Assembly: GCF_003075395.1 (NCBI RefSeq)
Contig: NZ_QDFV01000006.1
Location: 124,001-188,000, forward strand
DNA from: Microbacterium sp. TPD7012
GTDB taxonomy: Bacteria; Actinomycetota; Actinomycetes; Actinomycetales; Microbacteriaceae
Reading direction: 5' to 3'
DNA length: 64,000 nucleotides
Every line of letters starts with the position of its first letter. The stretch's first letter is position 1. The notes under the pieces were generated by a model. It did not search any database, was not told where the DNA came from, and saw nothing but the letters and a program-made list of their open reading frames with translations. This document shows positions 34,106 to 44,619 of the stretch, one piece after another. The translations under genes and the position numbers were made by a program.

Positions 34106-35857
34106 TCAGTCGAACTCTTCGATGCCCTGCAGGCGCACCTGTTCCAGGTCGAGCCGCGCCGAGATCCGTCGCACGACGATGTCGTCGACGGTGCCGGCGC
34201 TGCGGAGCCCCAGCAGCACCTCGCGCTTGCGGTCGAGGAGGGCGAGCTTGAGCCGCGTGTGCTCCTCATGGCGGATGAGCGGCGAGCGCTGGGCGAGGTC
34301 GACGTCGGCCGAGGTGGCGATCATCTGCAGCACCGTACCGTCGGTGGCATCCGTCCCCGCGACGCCGAGCGGCGTCGCATCGCCGGCATCCGTCCCGCCG
34401 ATGCCCAGCGGATCGGGTTCGTCGAGGAGGTCGTCGAGCGCCTCCGCCTCGGCGTCCACGAGAGCCTGCTCGCGAGCCAGGGAGCGCGCGTTCTCGAACT
34501 CCAGCATCTGGTAGCCCTCGCCGCGCACCCGGTCGCGGACCTCCTGACCCACTCCATGCTCGGCCGCGAGGTCGTCGAGAGCGGCGAGTGCCGCACCGGA
34601 GATCGCCCGCTCCGCGAGCTCGTACTCCTCGTCCTCGGCATGGTCGACGGGGAACTTCGCCCAGCGCACGATCATCGGCAGAAGCGGCGCCTGCACGAGG
34701 AGGCTCAGCAGGATGACGCCCGCGGTGACGAAGACGATCTCGTCGCGCCCCGCGACCGCGCCGCCTTCGCTGATCCCGGCGGGCACGGAGAGGGCGATGG
34801 CGAGCGAGACCGCTCCCCGCATCCCCGCGACCGTGGAGACCGCACGCGCCCGCGACCGCATCCCCCGGGGAAGCGGGGTCGCCGGGCGACGTTGGAACGG
34901 GACGTTCATCAGCTGGAACAGGTATCGCACGACCAGCAGCGTGACCCACACGGAGAGCGTGATGAGCACGAGCCGTCCGATCGCCGCAGCCGAGATCTCG
35001 TGGACGACGTACTGGACCTCGAGACCGATGAGCACGAAGAGCGCGCCGTTGAGGAGGAAGACGCCGAACGGCCACGCGGCATCCGCCTGCCGTCGCGACG
35101 ACGCCGTCGTCACGCGTGGCGAGATGTAGGCGACGATGAGACCCGCCACGACGACCGCGAGCACCCCGGAAGCATGCACGATCTCCGCGACGAGGAACGC
35201 CGAGAACGGGATCAGCAGCAGGGTGACGTTGATCACGATGGTCGACGTCGTACGGCTCAGCAGCAGATAGCCGAGAGCTGCGACGGCGGCTCCGGCCGCG
35301 ACGCCGCCGATGTACGAGACCAGCACGTCCCAGGTGACCGAGAGCGGGGTGATCTGCCCGCCGAGCGCGACCGACACCGCGATGGCGTAGAGCACGAGAG
35401 CCGTGCCGTCGTTGGTGAGGCTCTCCGCCTTCAGCTTCATGAACGAACGTCGCGGCAGCAGCCGTCCGAGGGCGGCGACGGCCGTGGCGTCCGGCGGCGC
35501 GACGGCCGCACCGAGGATCAGCGCGATCTCCCACGGCATGCCGAACAGCACGGCGATGCCGGCGACGGCGAAAGCGGATGCCACGACGAGAACCGTGCTC
35601 ATCGGCAGGATGTACCGGAAGTCGCGGCGGATCGAGCGCAGCGAGGTCGTCAGACTCTCCCAGAACAGGATCACGGGCAGGAACAGCAGCAGCACCGTCT
35701 CCGGCGGCAGCTGCACCTCGCGCAGCTGCGGCACGAAGCCGAGCAGCAGCCCGAAGATGACGAGGACGAGGGGCAGTGCGAGGCGCACACGCGGTGCGAT
35801 CAGGGTTCCGACAAGAATCGTGAGTCCGAGCAGGACGGTTACTTCGAGGCCTTCCAT
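34106..35857 (-). CDS. Na+/H+ antiporter, CPA1 family
   Basis: A 583-residue monovalent cation/proton antiporter. About twelve transmembrane helices cover residues 1-410. The conserved Asn-Asp pair in the ion path is in LTNDGTALVLYAIAV, and PPDATAVAALGRLL is the other signature. A cytoplasmic C-terminal region of about 170 residues contains a Gly/Asp/Thr-rich near repeat (GIGGTDAGDATPLGVAGTDA). ATG 35857 is preferred because GGGAGG lies five bases upstream; GTG 35860 is too close to it. It should export Na+ or K+ for pH and salt homeostasis. Confidence 0.93.
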   Translation of the reverse strand: MEGLEVTVLLGLTILVGTLIAPRVRLALPLVLVIFGLLLGFVPQLREVQLPPETVLLLFLPVILFWESLTTSLRSIRRDFRYILPMSTVLVVASAFAVAGIAVLFGMPWEIALILGAAVAPPDATAVAALGRLLPRRSFMKLKAESLTNDGTALVLYAIAVSVALGGQITPLSVTWDVLVSYIGGVAAGAAVAALGYLLLSRTTSTIVINVTLLLIPFSAFLVAEIVHASGVLAVVVAGLIVAYISPRVTTASSRRQADAAWPFGVFLLNGALFVLIGLEVQYVVHEISAAAIGRLVLITLSVWVTLLVVRYLFQLMNVPFQRRPATPLPRGMRSRARAVSTVAGMRGAVSLAIALSVPAGISEGGAVAGRDEIVFVTAGVILLSLLVQAPLLPMIVRWAKFPVDHAEDEEYELAERAISGAALAALDDLAAEHGVGQEVRDRVRGEGYQMLEFENARSLAREQALVDAEAEALDDLLDEPDPLGIGGTDAGDATPLGVAGTDATDGTVLQMIATSADVDLAQRSPLIRHEEHTRLKLALLDRKREVLLGLRSAGTVDDIVVRRISARLDLEQVRLQGIEEFD

Positions 35858-35975
35858 CACTACCTCCCAACACCTGTGGGAGAAGGATATTCCTCATCAC
35901 GCGCCGACGGTCAGGTTCTCTCGACCTTCGTCGACGAGACTGAGCCGGACACCCCGCGGGAACGAGGAGCAACGG

Positions 35976-37022
<1,047 letters not shown>

Positions 37023-37043
37023 ACCGCTTCCAGGCGGCTCCGG

Positions 37044-38888
37044 TCAGGCCAGCTCCTCCGACAGCTCGAACCAGCGCAGCTCCAGCTCCTCGATCTCGGC
37101 CTGCGTCTCGCCGATCGCCTTCATCTTGTCGGCGATGCCGGCGTAGTCGGACTGATCGTGCTCGGCCAGCGCGTTCTTCGCCTTGTTGATCTGCTGCGTG
37201 AGCTTCTCGATGCGGCGCTCCAGCGCGGAGATCTCCTTCTGAGCCGTGCGGAGGGCTGCGCCGTCCAAGGCGGATGCCTTCTTCGCCGTGTTCGTCGCCG
37301 TCTGCGACTTGCTCGGTGCGGCATCCTGCAGCTGTCGCAGCCGCAGGTACTCGTCCACTCCCCCCGGCAGGTGACGGAGGTGGCCGTCGAGGATCGCGTA
37401 CTGCTGGTCGGTGACGCGCTCCAGGAAGTACCGGTCGTGGCTCACGACGAGGAGAGTGCCCGACCACGAGTCGAGGAGGTCCTCGATCGCGGCGAGCATG
37501 TCGGTGTCGAGGTCGTTGGTGGGCTCGTCGAGGATCAGCACGTTGGGCTGATCGAGGAGCACCAGGAGGAGCTGCAGCCGGCGCTGCTGCCCGCCGGAGA
37601 GATCCTTCACCGGCGTCGACAGCTGGGCGGAGTCGAACCCGAGCCGCTCGAGCAGCTGACCGGGCGTGAGATCCTGCGCCTTCGAGCCCGAGCCGAGCGT
37701 GTACGAGGTGCGCAGGCGGGAGATCACGACGCGGACCGGCTCGCGGCGCACGTCCTCCAGCTCGTCGAGGCGCTGCGTGAGCGTCTTGACGATCACGGTC
37801 GAGCCGCGCTTGACGCGGCCGACGGTCGGCTCGACGGTGCCCGCGATGAGGCCCAGGAGCGTGGACTTGCCGGCGCCGTTGACGCCGAGGATGCCGGTGC
37901 GCTCCCCCGGCGCGATGCGCCATTCGACATCGCGCAGCACCACTCTGTCCTGGTTCCCTGAGCCGCCCTCCTGGGTCCCTGAGCTTGTCGAAGGGCGGGG
38001 GTAGGTCACCCCGACGTCGAGCAGGTCGACGACATCTTTGCCGAGCCGGGAGACGGCGAGCGACTGCAGGGAGACCTTGTCGCGAATCTCGGGCACGTCG
38101 GCGATGAGCTCGTTGGCCGCGTCGATGCGGAACTTGGGCTTGGCGGTGCGCGCGGGCGCACCGCGGCGGAGCCACGCGAGCTCCTTGCGTGCGAGGTTCT
38201 GGCGCTTCGCCTCGATCGTGGCGTTCATCCGGTCGCGCTCGACGCGCTGCAGGATGTACGCGGCGTATCCGCCTTCGAAGGGCTCGACGATGCGATCGTG
38301 CACCTCCCACGTCTCGGTGCAGATCTCGTCGAGGAACCACCGATCGTGGGTGACGACCATGAGGGCGCCGGAGTTCGCGGTCCACCGCTTCTTCAGGTGT
38401 CCGGCGAGCCAGGTGATCGCCTCGACATCGAGGTGGTTGGTGGGCTCGTCGAGGGCGATGACGTCCCAGTCCCCCGCGAGCAGCTTCGCGAGCGACACAC
38501 GGCGCCGCTGACCGCCGCTGAGCGAGCCGATCTCGGCATCCCACGGCAGGTCCTTCAGTAGCCCCTCGATGACGTCGCGGACACGGGAGTCGCCGGCCCA
38601 CTCGTACTCCGGCATGTCGCCGACGACGGCCTGGCTGATCGTGACGTCATCGGCGAGCGTGTCGGCCTGGTCGAGGACGCCGATGCGGATGCCGCCGCGC
38701 ACGGTGACGCGTCCTGCGCTCGGCTGCTTCGTGCCGGCCAGCATGCCGAGGAGGCTCGACTTGCCGTCGCCGTTGCGCCCGACGATGCCGATGCGGTCAC
38801 CCTCCTCGATGCCGAGGGTCACGGAGTCGAAGACGACCCTGGTCGGATATTCGAGGTGGAGGCCTTCGGCCCCGAGAAGATGTGCCAT
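37044..38888 (-). CDS. ABC-F family ATPase, Uup-like
   Basis: A 614-residue soluble protein with two ABC domains. Walker A motifs are GRNGDGKSS and GVNGAGKST, and signatures are LSGGQRRRVSLAKLL and LSGGQQRRLQLLLVLL. Walker B motifs are VIALDEPTNHLD and LILDEPTNDLD. A C-terminal coiled coil (about 525-614) with QKEISALERRIEKLTQQINK resembles the Uup tail. ABC-F proteins act on ribosomes or nucleic acids, not transport. An in-frame PSTSSGTQE segment inside the second ABC domain, upstream of its Walker A, is the translation of the 37973-37995 repeat. ATG 38888 has GAGAGGA upstream. Confidence 0.93.
   Translation of the reverse strand: MAHLLGAEGLHLEYPTRVVFDSVTLGIEEGDRIGIVGRNGDGKSSLLGMLAGTKQPSAGRVTVRGGIRIGVLDQADTLADDVTISQAVVGDMPEYEWAGDSRVRDVIEGLLKDLPWDAEIGSLSGGQRRRVSLAKLLAGDWDVIALDEPTNHLDVEAITWLAGHLKKRWTANSGALMVVTHDRWFLDEICTETWEVHDRIVEPFEGGYAAYILQRVERDRMNATIEAKRQNLARKELAWLRRGAPARTAKPKFRIDAANELIADVPEIRDKVSLQSLAVSRLGKDVVDLLDVGVTYPRPSTSSGTQEGGSGNQDRVVLRDVEWRIAPGERTGILGVNGAGKSTLLGLIAGTVEPTVGRVKRGSTVIVKTLTQRLDELEDVRREPVRVVISRLRTSYTLGSGSKAQDLTPGQLLERLGFDSAQLSTPVKDLSGGQQRRLQLLLVLLDQPNVLILDEPTNDLDTDMLAAIEDLLDSWSGTLLVVSHDRYFLERVTDQQYAILDGHLRHLPGGVDEYLRLRQLQDAAPSKSQTATNTAKKASALDGAALRTAQKEISALERRIEKLTQQINKAKNALAEHDQSDYAGIADKMKAIGETQAEIEELELRWFELSEELA
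37973..37995 (-). repeat. Second intragenic copy of the CTTCGACA(A/G)GCTCAGGGA repeat
   Basis: A 23-base element within the ABC-F gene, matching 4868-4890 at 22 of 23 positions in opposite orientation. It translates as PSTSSGTQ on the coding strand. A partial copy (GGTTCCCTGAGC, 37952-37963) lies just beside it. Confidence 0.75.
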
Positions 38889-38956
38889 GTCCTCTCAAGG
38901 GTACTCGCGTGCGCTGAGCGCAACGTCCCCGGTCTCGCCCGGCCTAAGATCGACGG

Positions 38957-39868
38957 GTGCCAAGGAAACACCGGGTGTTCTCGCTCTCGCTCGACAATCG
39001 CAAGGCGAAGCTGATGCAGTCGAAGAGACGCCCCGGTCGCTACGAGCTCAGCGTCGATGGGATTCCGCAGTCCGTCGTCTCGATGACCGAGCCCACCGCC
39101 CTCGAATACGCCTACATCCAGCACATCGCCCGAGCGATCGATGCGGCGGCCGAGCCGGGCGAGCCGTTGTTCACCGTGCATCTGGGGGCCGGAGCGCTCA
39201 CGCTGGCACGCTACGTCGAGGCCACCCGTGCCGGGTCGCCTCAACTCGTGGTCGAGTTCGAGCCGGCTCTCTATGCAGCGGTGATCGCCGCGCTGCCTCT
39301 TCCCGCCGGTGCCGACCTGCGAGTCATCTTCGGCGATGCGCGAGCGATCGCAGACGCGGAGCTCCCCGGCGAGGGGCGATCCCCGTCCCCCGTGCTCGGC
39401 GCCGCACCGACGGGCGCCACCGCCGTCGACACCGATTGGGTGGATGCGCGCTTCACCGTCGTCGATCTCTGGGATGCCGCCGTCATCCGACACCATGTGG
39501 CCAGCCAGGAGTTCTACCGCCGGGTCGCCGCACGCTCCGCGACCGACGGTGTCGTGGCGGTCAACCTGCTCGATGGGCATCCTTTCGAGTACTCACGGCG
39601 ACAGGCGGCCACGCTGGGCACGGTGTTCGAGCACGTCGCCGTCGTTCTCGACGCAGAACCGGACGACGATGAAGGACCGCTCAGCAACGTCGTCGTCTTC
39701 GCGAGCGATGAGCCACTGGACATCGTGACGAACCCCGATCTTCTCGGCACGCCGCGACCGCACATGCTCCACGACGATCGGCTGACGTCATGGATCGCTG
39801 AGGCGCGCATCATGACCGACGCCGACGGCACGGACTCCCCCGACCCCGACGACCCCATCTGGGACTAG
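38957..39868 (+). CDS. Spermidine-synthase-like SAM-dependent protein
   Basis: A 303-residue Rossmann-fold protein of the polyamine-synthase/methyltransferase superfamily. The SAM-binding glycine loop is VHLGAGALTLARY, QLVVEFEPAL follows as the second strand, and VIFGDAR the third. The usual spermidine-synthase putrescine-site residues are not clearly present, so actual polyamine synthesis is uncertain. GTG 38957 follows TAAGAT by six bases, a leaderless arrangement. It is divergent from the ABC-F gene. Confidence 0.78.
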   Translation: MPRKHRVFSLSLDNRKAKLMQSKRRPGRYELSVDGIPQSVVSMTEPTALEYAYIQHIARAIDAAAEPGEPLFTVHLGAGALTLARYVEATRAGSPQLVVEFEPALYAAVIAALPLPAGADLRVIFGDARAIADAELPGEGRSPSPVLGAAPTGATAVDTDWVDARFTVVDLWDAAVIRHHVASQEFYRRVAARSATDGVVAVNLLDGHPFEYSRRQAATLGTVFEHVAVVLDAEPDDDEGPLSNVVVFASDEPLDIVTNPDLLGTPRPHMLHDDRLTSWIAEARIMTDADGTDSPDPDDPIWD

Positions 39869-39878
39869 GCGGCCGACG

Positions 39879-39894
39879 GCGAACATATCTTCGA
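39879..39894. promoter_or_regulatory. Probable LexA (SOS) box upstream of the HNH protein gene
   Basis: GCGAACATATCTTCGA matches the actinobacterial SOS consensus TCGAACATATGTTCGA at 14 of 16 positions. It overlaps a possible -35 (TTCGAA at 39890-39895), with TACTGA 18 bases further on as -10, just before ATG 39924. Confidence 0.65.
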
Positions 39895-39923
39895 ATGTCG
39901 GTGGCCGATGATGTACTGAAGTC

Positions 39924-41258
39924 ATGGAAGCGATGGTCGATGCGACAGACTCTCAGATGGCGACACTCGCCGATCTGGTCGCGTCGTTGGCTGCCGCTGA
40001 GGCGACGCTGAGCAGCATGCAGGCCGCACGCGACGGTTTGCTGGCGCTGGCTGGCCGCCTCGCCGTCGACATCGCGCAGCAGGCGGACCACCCCGATGGC
40101 GGTGACATGACGATTCGGTCCGTCGCCGCCGAGATCGGCGCCGTGCAGCGCGTGAGCGACCGCACGGTCGAGCGCCGCATGTCCGATGCCTCCTGGGTGG
40201 TGGACCGCTTCCCGTCGGTCTGGCAGGCGCAGGGTGAGGGGCGGATCAACGCGGCACACTCGCGCGTGGTCGTCGACGCGGGTGCGCATCTCGACGACGA
40301 GGCGGATCGCGCGGCCTACGCCGCGGAGGCCCTCGCGGCCGCGGCTGTCGAGTCGCCGAACCGCTTGCGCCGCATCGCTCGGCGGCTCGCGGAGAAGTAT
40401 CAGAAGCGCACGGTGACCGAGCGGCATCGCACCGCCCGCGAGAAGCGGCGAGTCTGGATGAAGGACGGCGAAGACGGCATGGCCGAGCTGGGCATGCACG
40501 GCCCCGCGACCCTCGTTCACGGCGTGTTCGACCGCCTCTCACAGATGGCGCACGCCCTCAAAGAAGAGAACGCGAGAGCGGCGAAGAAGGCAGACGGCGT
40601 CCGCGACGAACGCACGATCGATCAGCTGCGTGCCGATCTGCTCGCCGACCTCGTCCTCACCGGCGCGCCGACCGCACACGACACCGAAGACGGGCTGCTC
40701 GGCGCGATCCACGCGCGGGTCGAGGTCACCGTGCCCGCATCGTCCCTGATGAACGGCGAAACGACCTCCTCGGCGGGGCCGTGCTCCCCACCGGCCGAGT
40801 TGGACGGCACGATGCCGCTCGATTCCTGGACCGCCCGCTTCTTCGCCGCGACCGCAGCGGGGTGGGATCGCGTCTTCACCCATCCGACCAGCGGCGCGAT
40901 GCTCTCGGTCGACCGGTATCGTCCCAGCGAGCAGCTCCGGCGGCATCTTCGAGCCCGAGACCAGCGATGTCGTTTTCCGACCTGCGGTCTGGCCGCGCGA
41001 AAATGCGACGTCGATCACAACGTCGCAGCGGCCGCGGGTGGAGCCACCTCCCACGAGAACCTCGCGGCGTTCTGTCGACGGCATCACATGCTGAAGCACC
41101 ATTCGCCGTGGCACGTGAGTCAGAAGGCGGGTGGAGTTCTCGAGTGGACGAGTCCGACCGGCCGCGTCTATACGGATGAGCCCCCCGTGCAGAACACCGT
41201 CACCTTCGCCGAGAGCACGGCATTCGACGACAGCGCGGGCGCACCCGCACCGTTCTGA
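39924..41258 (+). CDS. DUF222/13E12-repeat HNH endonuclease-like protein
   Basis: A 444-residue protein of the 13E12 family. The N-terminal DUF222 helical region covers about 10-330. The C-terminal HNH domain shows RDQRCRFPTCG, CDVDHNVAAAAGG, and NLAAFCRRHHMLKHH, with zinc-binding cysteines and the HNH histidines and asparagine. Such proteins are multicopy in actinobacteria and their role is poorly known. A LexA-like box lies just upstream, implying DNA-damage induction. ATG 39924 is the first start after the presumed promoter. Confidence 0.92.
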   Translation: MEAMVDATDSQMATLADLVASLAAAEATLSSMQAARDGLLALAGRLAVDIAQQADHPDGGDMTIRSVAAEIGAVQRVSDRTVERRMSDASWVVDRFPSVWQAQGEGRINAAHSRVVVDAGAHLDDEADRAAYAAEALAAAAVESPNRLRRIARRLAEKYQKRTVTERHRTAREKRRVWMKDGEDGMAELGMHGPATLVHGVFDRLSQMAHALKEENARAAKKADGVRDERTIDQLRADLLADLVLTGAPTAHDTEDGLLGAIHARVEVTVPASSLMNGETTSSAGPCSPPAELDGTMPLDSWTARFFAATAAGWDRVFTHPTSGAMLSVDRYRPSEQLRRHLRARDQRCRFPTCGLAARKCDVDHNVAAAAGGATSHENLAAFCRRHHMLKHHSPWHVSQKAGGVLEWTSPTGRVYTDEPPVQNTVTFAESTAFDDSAGAPAPF

Positions 41259-41352
41259 GCACACGAGCCGGTGTCGCGGAGACCAAACCCGGGCCGCACA
41301 TTTTGCCCGCGAGGACAAGCCGGCCTCGAGTGCGCATCGGAAGAATTCGAAC

Positions 41353-42918
41353 ATGGACACCGACGCCGTCGCCCGCCTCGTCTCCCGCTACGCAGCGCCC
41401 ACCGGCCCGGGACTGGCGGTGGGCGTCTACCGCGGCGGAGTGCTGGTGAGCCAGTTCACGGCAGGACTGGCCTCGGTCGAGTTCGGCGTGCCGATCGACG
41501 AGCACACCCGCTTCGACATCGCCTCGATGAGCAAGCAGTTCGCGGCCACCGCGGTCCTGCTCCTGGACCGAGACGGTCTCGTCAGCCTCGACGACGACAT
41601 CCGCGCGCACCTGCCCGAGCTGCGCCTCGAGACCCCCGTGACGATCGCGCAATGCCTGCAGCACACCGGTGGGCTGCGCGAATGGCTGGCCCTCGCCGCC
41701 GTCGCCGGTCGGAGCCTGACCCGGATCACCCAGGATCAGACATTGGAGTTCGTCTCCGGCCTCTCGACGCTCGACTTCCCCCCTGGCGCGGCGTTCCGCT
41801 ACTCCAACACGGGGTACGTTCTCGCGGCATCACTGGTGCACCGCGTCACCGGTCGCACCCTCGGCGAGTTCGCCGCCGAGCGGATCTTCCGGTCTCTCGG
41901 CATGCACCGCACGCTCTTTCGCGAGGACAGCCGTGCCGTCCTCCCCGGGTTCGCCTACGGCTACGAATCGATCGATGACCGTGTGCTCCGTGCCGACAGC
42001 GAGGAATGCGCCGTCGGGGACGGTGGTCTCGTGACCAGCCTGAGCGAGCTCGGTCCCTGGCTCCGCTTCCTGCGCGACGGAGACGTCCTCGGCGAAGACA
42101 TCCGCGACACGCTGGTCGACAGCACCCCCGTCTTCCCGGACGGGAGCGCCGGGCCCTACGCCTACGGCATCTACCATGCGGACCTCGGCGGCGAGAGCAC
42201 GATCGGTCACGCGGGCGCCGTGGCCGGCTACCGCTCGCACCTCTGCTACCTGCCCGACCACGACCTCGGCGTCGTCGTGCTGGCGAACCACTCCGCCGTG
42301 CGGGCCACCGTCATCGCGAACGCGGTCGCGCGGCTCGCGGTCGGTGTCCCGGAAGCACCTGTCCCGGCACCGGCCCACGACACTGAGTCGGCCCGCGCGG
42401 CGGCGGGATGGTGGATCATGCCGGGCGCGGACGAATCCATGCGGACCGAGGCTCGTCTCGACGGGACGCTCACCCTCTCGGGGTTCCAGAGCGGGCGCTT
42501 CACACTCGCCGAAGACGGATGCTGGTACGGCGAGGACCGGGATGAGGGACTGCAGCTGCTGATCGACGGTGACCGCCTCGTGCTTCGGGTCCACATGCGG
42601 CCGGGGCGGGATCTGACGTTCGAACGCTGCGCCGCCCCCGACGCGTCAACGCCCCCGCCGGCGGGGACCTATCTCAGCCCGGAGCTCGGCACGCTCGTGC
42701 TCATCGAGCCGGACGGCAGGTTCCGCCTCGGCCTCGACATCGCCGGCGAAGTCGAGGCGGGGCCGGATGGAACGTTCCTGGTCGGTCCGGCGTCGGTGCG
42801 CCGCGACGGAGACGATCTGCGGCTCGGGATCTTCGGCGTGGACGGGATGCGATTCGTACGGCAACCGGAGGGAACGGCGCTCGTCGGCGTCCCGCGCGGG
42901 CTCGACACGGCATCCTGA
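41353..42918 (+). CDS. S12-family serine hydrolase, D-aminopeptidase-like
   Basis: A 521-residue beta-lactamase-fold hydrolase. The active-site serine is Ser58 with Lys61 (SMSK), Tyr150 with Asn152 (YSN), and His286 with Gly288 (HAG). Two beta-barrel-like C-terminal domains cover about 335-425 and 430-520. Total length, three-domain layout and residue spacing closely match the D-aminopeptidase DAP of Ochrobactrum anthropi (about 520 residues), which releases N-terminal D-amino acids. No signal peptide is seen, so it is probably cytoplasmic. GGAAGAA precedes ATG 41353. A PucR regulator gene begins four bases after the stop. Confidence 0.88.
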   Translation: MDTDAVARLVSRYAAPTGPGLAVGVYRGGVLVSQFTAGLASVEFGVPIDEHTRFDIASMSKQFAATAVLLLDRDGLVSLDDDIRAHLPELRLETPVTIAQCLQHTGGLREWLALAAVAGRSLTRITQDQTLEFVSGLSTLDFPPGAAFRYSNTGYVLAASLVHRVTGRTLGEFAAERIFRSLGMHRTLFREDSRAVLPGFAYGYESIDDRVLRADSEECAVGDGGLVTSLSELGPWLRFLRDGDVLGEDIRDTLVDSTPVFPDGSAGPYAYGIYHADLGGESTIGHAGAVAGYRSHLCYLPDHDLGVVVLANHSAVRATVIANAVARLAVGVPEAPVPAPAHDTESARAAAGWWIMPGADESMRTEARLDGTLTLSGFQSGRFTLAEDGCWYGEDRDEGLQLLIDGDRLVLRVHMRPGRDLTFERCAAPDASTPPPAGTYLSPELGTLVLIEPDGRFRLGLDIAGEVEAGPDGTFLVGPASVRRDGDDLRLGIFGVDGMRFVRQPEGTALVGVPRGLDTAS

Positions 42919-42922
42919 GATC

Positions 42923-44524
42923 ATGACCGTTGAGCACGCCGCCGAGTCGTCCACGACGCTGGGCACCCTTCTCGACACCCTCGGCTCCACCGTGCTCCGT
43001 GCCCTGGCGCTGCCGAAGGGACGCGACCGGAGCGCGGGGCATCCGCTGATCCTCGATCCGGACTCGACCGACCCGCACGCCGGCGATGCGATCGTGCTCG
43101 CTCCCGGGCGACCGTCCGCGGAGCTGATGGACTGGGCGGCCGAGACGGGCGCGGCGGCGCTGGTGGTGCGCACCGGCGCGATCGACGCCTCGGCGTGGGG
43201 TGAGGCGGCGAGGCGCACCGGGGTGGCCGTGCTCGAATCGTCCCCCGATGTCACCTGGGGACGGCTGTACACGCTCGTCGATGCGATCAAGACGATGTCC
43301 GGACCGGTCTCGGATTCCGACAGCCGTCACTCGACCGACCTCTTCCGACTCGCGAACGACATCGCGCTGCGTACGGGTGGGGCCGTCACGATCGAAGATC
43401 TCGCCATGCGCGTGCTCGCCTATTCGACGATCCCCGGCCAGGAGGTCGACGGACTGCGCCGCGACGGGATCCTCGGACGCCGGGTCCCCGAGCATCCGTC
43501 CAACGCCGAGGAGTACGCCGCCGTGCTGCGCTCGATGACCGCGGTGCGCAGCCTGCCGACGGAGGAGGATCTTCCCCGTCTCGCGATCGCCGTGCGCGAC
43601 CGCGGCGAGGCGCTGGGCAGCATCTGGGTGCTCGAGGGATCGACGCCGCTCTCGGCGGACGCCGGGGAGGTCCTCGCCGAGGCCGCGCAGCGCGCCGCCG
43701 CCCAGCTCGCGCGATTCAACCTCGTCGCGGATGCCGACCGGCGTCAGCGCACGGAACGCCTCGGCTGGCTCATCCGGGGATCAGGGGCGACCGCGAGCAT
43801 CGCCGGGCACTTCGGTCTCGAGCCCTCATCCGCCACCACCGTGATCGTCATCGACCGGATCGCCGAGCATCGCGCCTCCCGCAGCGGCGTCTCGATGCAC
43901 ACGGCGGCGGCGTACGTCGGCGACCTGCTCCGCACCGGACTGTCCGCGTATCGCATCCCCGCGGCAGCCGGCGCCTTCGACGGCCGCGCGATGGCCGTCG
44001 CCGGCACATCCGCCGACACGGCCGTGCTGCAGTCGATCATCGCCACAGTGATCGCGAGGGCGAACGAGAGCATCGGCAGCGGATGGCGCGCCGGCGTGAG
44101 CGCGACGCTCCCCGGGCTCACCGGCATCCCGTCCGCCGCCGCACAAGCTGCTCAGGCCTGGCGCGTGGTCGCGCACATGCCGGGACACGGCGAGATCGGA
44201 CTGCACGAACGCCTCGGACCCGGACTGCTCCTGATGGAGATCCACTCGAGCCTCGGTCAGAGCGAACTCGTCTCGGGCGAGCCGCTCCGGACGCTCCTGG
44301 CGCACGATGCGGCCAACGGCACCGACTACGTCAAGAGCCTCAGCCGCTGGATCGGCGCGAACCACGACGTCGCGCGCGCCGCAGAGCTCCTGATGCTGCA
44401 CCCGAACACCCTGCGCCACCGACTCCGGCGCATCGCCGAGGTCATCGACATCGACGATGCGGATCTCCGTCTGGTCCTCGCACTGCAGCTCCGGCTGCGA
44501 GAGATCGACGGCGCGGCGATCTGA
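42923..44524 (+). CDS. PucR-family transcriptional regulator
   Basis: A 533-residue regulator. A divergent N-terminal region (about 1-130) holds the probable ligand domain, a GAF-like middle lies at about 140-280, and the C-terminal PucR-type helix-turn-helix (about 470-530) has VARAAELLMLHPNTLRHRLR. The family regulates purine, amino acid or nitrogen use. It follows the D-aminopeptidase-like gene by four bases, so the pair is probably one operon and this protein may control it and the peptide cluster at 50040-64000 (inference). A hairpin follows. Confidence 0.9.
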   Translation: MTVEHAAESSTTLGTLLDTLGSTVLRALALPKGRDRSAGHPLILDPDSTDPHAGDAIVLAPGRPSAELMDWAAETGAAALVVRTGAIDASAWGEAARRTGVAVLESSPDVTWGRLYTLVDAIKTMSGPVSDSDSRHSTDLFRLANDIALRTGGAVTIEDLAMRVLAYSTIPGQEVDGLRRDGILGRRVPEHPSNAEEYAAVLRSMTAVRSLPTEEDLPRLAIAVRDRGEALGSIWVLEGSTPLSADAGEVLAEAAQRAAAQLARFNLVADADRRQRTERLGWLIRGSGATASIAGHFGLEPSSATTVIVIDRIAEHRASRSGVSMHTAAAYVGDLLRTGLSAYRIPAAAGAFDGRAMAVAGTSADTAVLQSIIATVIARANESIGSGWRAGVSATLPGLTGIPSAAAQAAQAWRVVAHMPGHGEIGLHERLGPGLLLMEIHSSLGQSELVSGEPLRTLLAHDAANGTDYVKSLSRWIGANHDVARAAELLMLHPNTLRHRLRRIAEVIDIDDADLRLVLALQLRLREIDGAAI

Positions 44525-44545
44525 TCTCCGTACGCCCGAACGGCG

Positions 44546-44592
44546 ACGAGCCGCCCGGACCGCTCCCGAGGGAGGAGATCCGGACGGCTCGT
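44546..44592. terminator. Bidirectional terminator hairpin
   Basis: Arms 44546-44559 and 44579-44592 pair over 14 bases with one C-A mismatch, and the loop carries an inner CTCCC/GGGAG stem. It lies between the convergent PucR and chvE genes. Confidence 0.65.
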
Positions 44593-44619
44593 GCGATGCC
44601 CTCGAAGAGGGCGGGTGTC

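Noticed and set aside
39924..41258. An intron homing endonuclease or mobile element
   Set aside because: The HNH domain is of the DUF222/13E12 type, and no flanking repeats or interrupted gene are visible.
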